DNA of 7,522 nucleotides from Aquimonas sp044344935. Its GTDB lineage: Bacteria > Pseudomonadota > Gammaproteobacteria > Xanthomonadales > Xanthomonadaceae. The notes beneath the pieces were generated by a model, which saw only the letters and a list, made by a program, of their open reading frames with translations, did no database searches and was not told the origin of the DNA. The translations under genes were made by a program, and so were the position numbers. The stretch is from NCBI GenBank assembly GCA_044344935.1, contig JBIJCA010000230.1, positions 1-7,522 of the forward strand, read 5' to 3'. This document shows, piece after piece, positions 4,795 through 7,522 of the stretch. Position 1 is the first letter of the stretch, and every line of letters begins with the position of its first letter.

Positions 4795-6828
4795 CTATTC
4801 GAAGCCACTGTCAAACACGCGCGGGACCGGATGCGAGCTGCTGCAGTTGGGGCAGGACGCGACCTGTGCGCCCCCGTCCGCGAGGATGTTCGTCTGCGTC
4901 TGCACAAAGCCCACCGCGCTGTCGGCCACATCGGCGCGGTACTCGACGGCATACACGCCCGCCGGTGTTCCGGCGGGCAGTCCGAACTGCAGCGCGGGGC
5001 CGCTCTCGTCCACGACCACCTGCGGGTCGGTGCCTGCGGGATTGACGCCGCGGTAGACCAGGCCCGCACCCAGGGTTTCCTCGACGCGGACAAGGCCGGT
5101 CGTGGGCGCATTCAGCACGAACATCAGTCGACGAAACACAAGCGATTCGCCGGGTGATACGAGCGTGCCGGGGCCCGGCGTCGCGGAGCCTTGCACCGTG
5201 AGGCTGTAGTCCGGCGAGGTGCCGCTGATCGAGAACGGCAGACTGAGAGCGCTGGCGGTCCGGCCCGCGCGGGCGCGCAGGCGGTAGTTGCCTTCGGTGT
5301 CGATGCGCAGGCTGGGAAACGTCGCGGTTCCGCCGGCGGTGATGCTGCTGGTGCCGCTGACCACCGCGCCGGCCGGGGCCAGCGCCAACTCCAGACTCAC
5401 GGGTATGCCGTTCGGCACGATCTCATTGAAGACGTTGACCGCGGCCACCTGCACCGCCGGGAACAGTACGCAGCCCGGCGGGCACCAGGTGGGCTGCTGC
5501 ACGAAGCCGAGCACCGCGGGAATCGTGCGAACGGCGTCGGCCGTCACTTCGATATCGTCCACCAGCAGCGAGCGCGCGCTGCTGGCGCCACCGGCCATGC
5601 CGACCACCAGCTGGCCGAGGCCACGCCCAGCGATGCCGTACGCCCGGCCGCTGTACAGCGAGCTGCCGTTCGCCGACAGCGCGATCAGACCCTGGTCGAG
5701 CTGCAGCTGGTACAGCAGTTCGATCGGCTGGCCCGCGCTGTAGGTGGCGACCGCGCCGAGCGAACCGTTGGCGTCGCTGGCGACGATGTCGCCGCTGCTC
5801 TGCAGATCGAGACGAGCGAAGTTCAGCGCGCTGCCGTCGGCCTCACGCAGGGTCAGCGTGTAGTCGGCGAGCTGTTCCGGGGTGATCGTCAGCGCCAGGG
5901 AGAGCGTCCCGGATTCGACTTCGATTCCGTCCAGCCAGCGCCAGCGAGCGCCCGCCAGCCCGCCGCCGCCGGCCGGGCGCTGCAGACGCAGCGCGGGGTT
6001 GCCGGGCACAGGCTCGACCACGGTCGACAGCAGGCTCGCGTCGATCTGCGCGGGTTCGCCGAAGCGCGCGCCGCGGGTGCCGATCGCAGCGCCGACGGTC
6101 TGACCGTCGTGGTCGGCCTGCAGGATCACGTCCGGCACCTGGGCTCCGGACTGCGTAACGCGCAGATCGTCGATATCAAGGCTTGCGTTGGTGCCGCCGC
6201 TCGTGTACCCCGCCAGCACCGCGCCGACGCCGCGACCGCTGATCCCGTGTACGCGCTGTGCGTACAGCGCATTGCCATCGACATACAGGCTGTGGGTGCC
6301 GGCGTCCATGTCGAAAACTGCGCGGACTTCCATCCAGGCACCCGCGGTGTACGAAATCGAGGCCGTTGGAATCACCCCCGATTCATCGCTGGCGTGGAAC
6401 CGACCGTCAACCAACAGCGAAAGCGTGAGGACGCTGAACGCCGAGGACTGCGCTTCGCGCACATAGATGGCGTAGGCATTCCGCGCATCCGGGCGCACCC
6501 GCATCAGAATTTCCAGCTGGCCTTCGGTGACCTCGACGCCCTGCAGCCACTCGAAGCGCAGGGTTCTCCCCGTTGTCGATCCGACTCGGGTCATCGAAAC
6601 GTGGCGCTGTCCGGGGGCGGATTCGACGATCAGCGTCTGCAGCCCCCCGTTGGTGACCGGTTCGCCCACCGTCGGCCCGCCCAGACCGAGCAGCTGGCCT
6701 GGCGTTTTGTCGTTGAAGTTGGCGTCCAGCAGCAGCGTCTGTGCCGCTGCCGTGGAGAGTCCGCCGCAGGCGATCAGCACCGCCAGCAGCACCGGGAGCA
6801 ATCGTGAGTGTGGATATTGACGAGTCAT
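4795..6828 (-). CDS. Large secreted modular protein: two beta-sandwich-like repeats, Ig-like and DUF11-like domains, C-terminal VFDSGFE tail
   Basis: Product of 677 residues. Residues 1-30 are a Sec signal peptide (RLLPVLLAVLIACGGL core, probable cleavage around TAAAQ). Residues about 31-226 and 233-431 are homologous repeats about 203 residues apart: FEWLQGVEV/WRWLDGIEV, YVREA/LREAD, GISGRGVG (195-202)/GIAGRGLG (398-405), and LDIDDLRVT/LLVDDIEVT as the last strand. They resemble LamG/jelly-roll modules, but no ligand site is recognised. Residues 436-536 look Ig-like and contain a CPPGC pair (449-453); about 540-650 resembles a DUF11-type module. The tail has CPNC (659-662) and ends VFDSGFE. 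Such Phe-x-x-Gly-Phe-Glu endings recall those on predicted exported proteins of Lysobacterales (from memory). ATG 6828 is chosen because it starts the signal peptide and has an AAGGGA site upstream; a 31-residue upstream extension would bury the signal. Role unknown, probably surface or extracellular. Confidence 0.85.
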   Translation of the reverse strand: MTRQYPHSRLLPVLLAVLIACGGLSTAAAQTLLLDANFNDKTPGQLLGLGGPTVGEPVTNGGLQTLIVESAPGQRHVSMTRVGSTTGRTLRFEWLQGVEVTEGQLEILMRVRPDARNAYAIYVREAQSSAFSVLTLSLLVDGRFHASDESGVIPTASISYTAGAWMEVRAVFDMDAGTHSLYVDGNALYAQRVHGISGRGVGAVLAGYTSGGTNASLDIDDLRVTQSGAQVPDVILQADHDGQTVGAAIGTRGARFGEPAQIDASLLSTVVEPVPGNPALRLQRPAGGGGLAGARWRWLDGIEVESGTLSLALTITPEQLADYTLTLREADGSALNFARLDLQSSGDIVASDANGSLGAVATYSAGQPIELLYQLQLDQGLIALSANGSSLYSGRAYGIAGRGLGQLVVGMAGGASSARSLLVDDIEVTADAVRTIPAVLGFVQQPTWCPPGCVLFPAVQVAAVNVFNEIVPNGIPVSLELALAPAGAVVSGTSSITAGGTATFPSLRIDTEGNYRLRARAGRTASALSLPFSISGTSPDYSLTVQGSATPGPGTLVSPGESLVFRRLMFVLNAPTTGLVRVEETLGAGLVYRGVNPAGTDPQVVVDESGPALQFGLPAGTPAGVYAVEYRADVADSAVGFVQTQTNILADGGAQVASCPNCSSSHPVPRVFDSGFE

Positions 6829-7046
6829 GGTGGCTGTCGCTCCCTTGCGCCGAAGTCGCGGCGCTTGGGCGCTGCGGCGACGCGCGGGCTGCGGGTCGCA
6901 TCGGCCTATACGCGATACCAAGCCACCAGGCCTTCAGTCGTGGGCTTCAGGGTTCGCCGAACGTCGGAGGGTTCGGCCGGGTCCGGCGCATGCCGAAAGG
7001 CCGAGCACGCCTTCGGCCCCAGCGCATGCCGAACGCTGGAGCGTTC
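6829..7046. other. Non-coding leader and short-hairpin region upstream of the large secreted-protein gene
   Basis: No gene is supported here. The part nearest 6828 must carry the promoter of the minus-strand gene. A minus-strand TATAGG (near 6907-6912) is a possible -10 box but has no good -35 box. From about 6950 onward the DNA is rich in short inverted repeats: GTTCG/CGAAC at 6952-6962, and GCCGAAAGGC against GCCTTCGGC around 6992-7017. The 12-mer GCGCATGCCGAA occurs twice (6986-6997 and 7022-7033). CGAACGC/GCGTTCG forms a perfect hairpin at 7030-7047 with loop TGGA, abutting the first large palindromic repeat. Confidence 0.5.
6841..6846 (-). promoter_or_regulatory. Ribosome-binding site fixing the start of the large secreted protein
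   Basis: On the minus strand AAGGGA, followed by GCG, lies 12 bases before ATG 6828. The spacing is slightly long, but it is the only purine-rich site there and agrees with the signal-peptide start. Confidence 0.5.
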
Positions 7047-7140
7047 GATGTTGGGCCGCGCTGCGCTTGGCGCCAACCTACCAAAGCGTTCGGCGCTCGC
7101 GGTTTCGTAGGTTGGGCGGAGCCGCAGGCGATGCCCAACG
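7047..7140. repeat. REP-like composite palindrome (BIME-like), copy 1
   Basis: The 94-base unit holds two inward-facing REP-like elements. The left one, read on the minus strand, starts GTAG (CTAC at 7078-7081) followed by a stem CCAAC/GTTGG (7073-7077 with 7050-7054), extended by GGC/GCC. The right one, on the plus strand, starts GTAG (7107-7110) and has a perfect stem GTTGGGC/GCCCAAC (7111-7117 with 7133-7139). The 25-base spacer between the heads is itself imperfectly palindromic. A GTAG or GGAG head before a palindrome is the hallmark of REP sequences mobilised by RAYT (Y1-type) transposases. No such transposase is in the window. Open frames crossing the unit are by-products. Confidence 0.85.
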
Positions 7141-7177
7141 TCGCCGACTTCGAGGCTTGCCGAGCGCTGCAACGTGG

Positions 7178-7271
7178 GATGTTGGGCCGCGCTGCGCTTG
7201 GCGCCAACCCACCAAAGCGTTCGGCGCTCGCGGTTTCGTAGGTTGGGCGGAGCCGCAGGCGATGCCCAACG
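7178..7271. repeat. REP-like composite palindrome (BIME-like), copy 2
   Basis: This is the same 94-base unit as 7047-7140, offset by 131 bases. It differs at one base: T7079 is C7210 here, changing the left head from CTAC to CCAC. The right element keeps GTAG (7238-7241) and its perfect stem (7242-7248 with 7264-7270). A 37-base unique spacer (7141-7177) separates the copies. Near identity implies recent duplication or conversion. It ends 57 bases before the toxin remnant. Confidence 0.85.
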
Positions 7272-7328
7272 GCCATCGCGATCTGCGCAGCTGCCGCTCA
7301 TCGTCGGCACGGCGGCCGCCGTGCTCAG

Positions 7329-7367
7329 CTAGTCCTCCCAGGCTTCTTCGGCGAAGACCCGCTTCAC
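7329..7367 (-). pseudogene. yoeB: Truncated YoeB-type toxin remnant (12 codons)
   Basis: A GTG at 7367-7365 overlaps the ancestral antitoxin stop (GAGTGAAG arrangement), the translational coupling usual for yefM-yoeB. The reading is VKRVFAEEAWED and then TAG (7329-7331). This fits the start of YoeB, an mRNA-cleaving RelE-family toxin of about 85 residues whose N-terminus is typically MKxxFxxxAWEDYLxW. The stop stands where Tyr (TAC) is expected, and the next codon CTG fits the conserved Leu. After that, similarity disappears: there is none of the remaining protein or its catalytic His. The rest is lost, and the REP-like repeats begin 57 bases on. The toxin cannot be functional. Confidence 0.78.
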
Positions 7368-7522
7368 TCGGCCAGTTCCCGCGCCTGTCCTTCACAGGCT
7401 TCCAGCTGGTGCATGGCCGAGAGCAGGCGGGGGGGCGTTGGTCGGGCTTCGCAGTAGGTACGCGGTTTCCTCCAGCGCCTTGAAGTCCTCGAGCGAGAGC
7501 ATCACCACCGACGGCTGGCCGT
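7364..7522 (-). pseudogene. yefM: Frameshifted YefM/Phd-type antitoxin, 3' part (runs off right edge)
   Basis: From the right edge the minus strand reads GQPSVVMLSLEDFKALEETA and then YLLRSPTNA, the typical middle of YefM, a Phd-fold antitoxin that represses its operon and neutralises YoeB. At a run of seven C (plus-strand G, 7429-7435) the frame is lost; the original frame ends at TGA 7394-7392. In the +1 frame the expected end resumes as RLLSAMHQLEACEGQARELA, then E, stopping at 7366-7364. Ten bases lie where nine or twelve are expected, so one C too many (or two too few) explains it. The N-terminal DNA-binding part is outside the window. The change could be real decay, slippage or a homopolymer read error; the dead toxin downstream favours decay. 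Confidence 0.8.

Noticed and set aside
5191..6807. Long plus-strand frame of 538 codons opposite the large secreted protein
   Set aside because: It is Arg/Ala/Gly-rich antisense of a gene with a signal peptide, repeats and a coherent C-terminus, so it is an antisense shadow.
6895..6930. Possible sigma54 site TGGC-N6-ATCGC on the minus strand upstream of the large gene
   Set aside because: The GG to GC spacing is one base short of the -24/-12 rule and the -12 element lacks TTGC.
6906..7310. Open frames on both strands across the REP region, with repeated peptides such as RNRERRTLWWVGA
   Set aside because: They arise because the 94-base repeat happens to be open in several frames. Repeat-coded peptides, no start signals and no family similarity indicate by-products.

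Overview
The window is high-GC DNA with long GC-rich reading frames and no insertion sequence or phage gene. TyrS is of the short Escherichia coli type, REP-like palindromes carry GTAG heads, and one exported protein ends in a Phe-x-x-Gly-Phe-Glu tail. Together these suggest a gammaproteobacterial chromosome, most likely Lysobacterales (Xanthomonadaceae/Rhodanobacteraceae-like). That placement is inferred from gene content and recalled families; no search was run.

Layout. At the left edge is the N-terminus of an exported protein of unknown function (minus strand). Upstream of it, on the same strand, is a GAF-like plus HD-GYP protein predicted to hydrolyse cyclic-di-GMP. A 239-base divergent region separates that gene from tyrS on the plus strand. 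After tyrS come a strong stem-loop and a ten-helix-type membrane transporter of the bile acid:sodium symporter (BASS) family, then a 55-residue glycine-zipper membrane microprotein. A 312-base convergent spacer follows, with a terminator-like hairpin for the next gene, a 677-residue secreted modular protein on the minus strand. It has a signal peptide, two homologous beta-sandwich-like repeats, an Ig-like domain, a DUF11-like domain and a C-terminal tail ending VFDSGFE.

The last ~700 bases are accessory in character. They hold short hairpins, then two 94-base composite palindromes differing at one base, each made of two REP-like elements with GTAG-type heads facing inward. Beyond them is a decayed yefM-yoeB toxin-antitoxin module. 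The antitoxin is frameshifted at a run of seven G, and the toxin is cut to 12 codons by an early stop, after which YoeB similarity disappears.

The genes do not form one pathway. tyrS is housekeeping, HD-GYP is signalling, BASS is transport, and the large protein is an envelope or extracellular product. The most interesting material is the REP pair beside the broken toxin-antitoxin genes and the architecture and tail of the large secreted protein. I did not find a clearly new multi-gene system.
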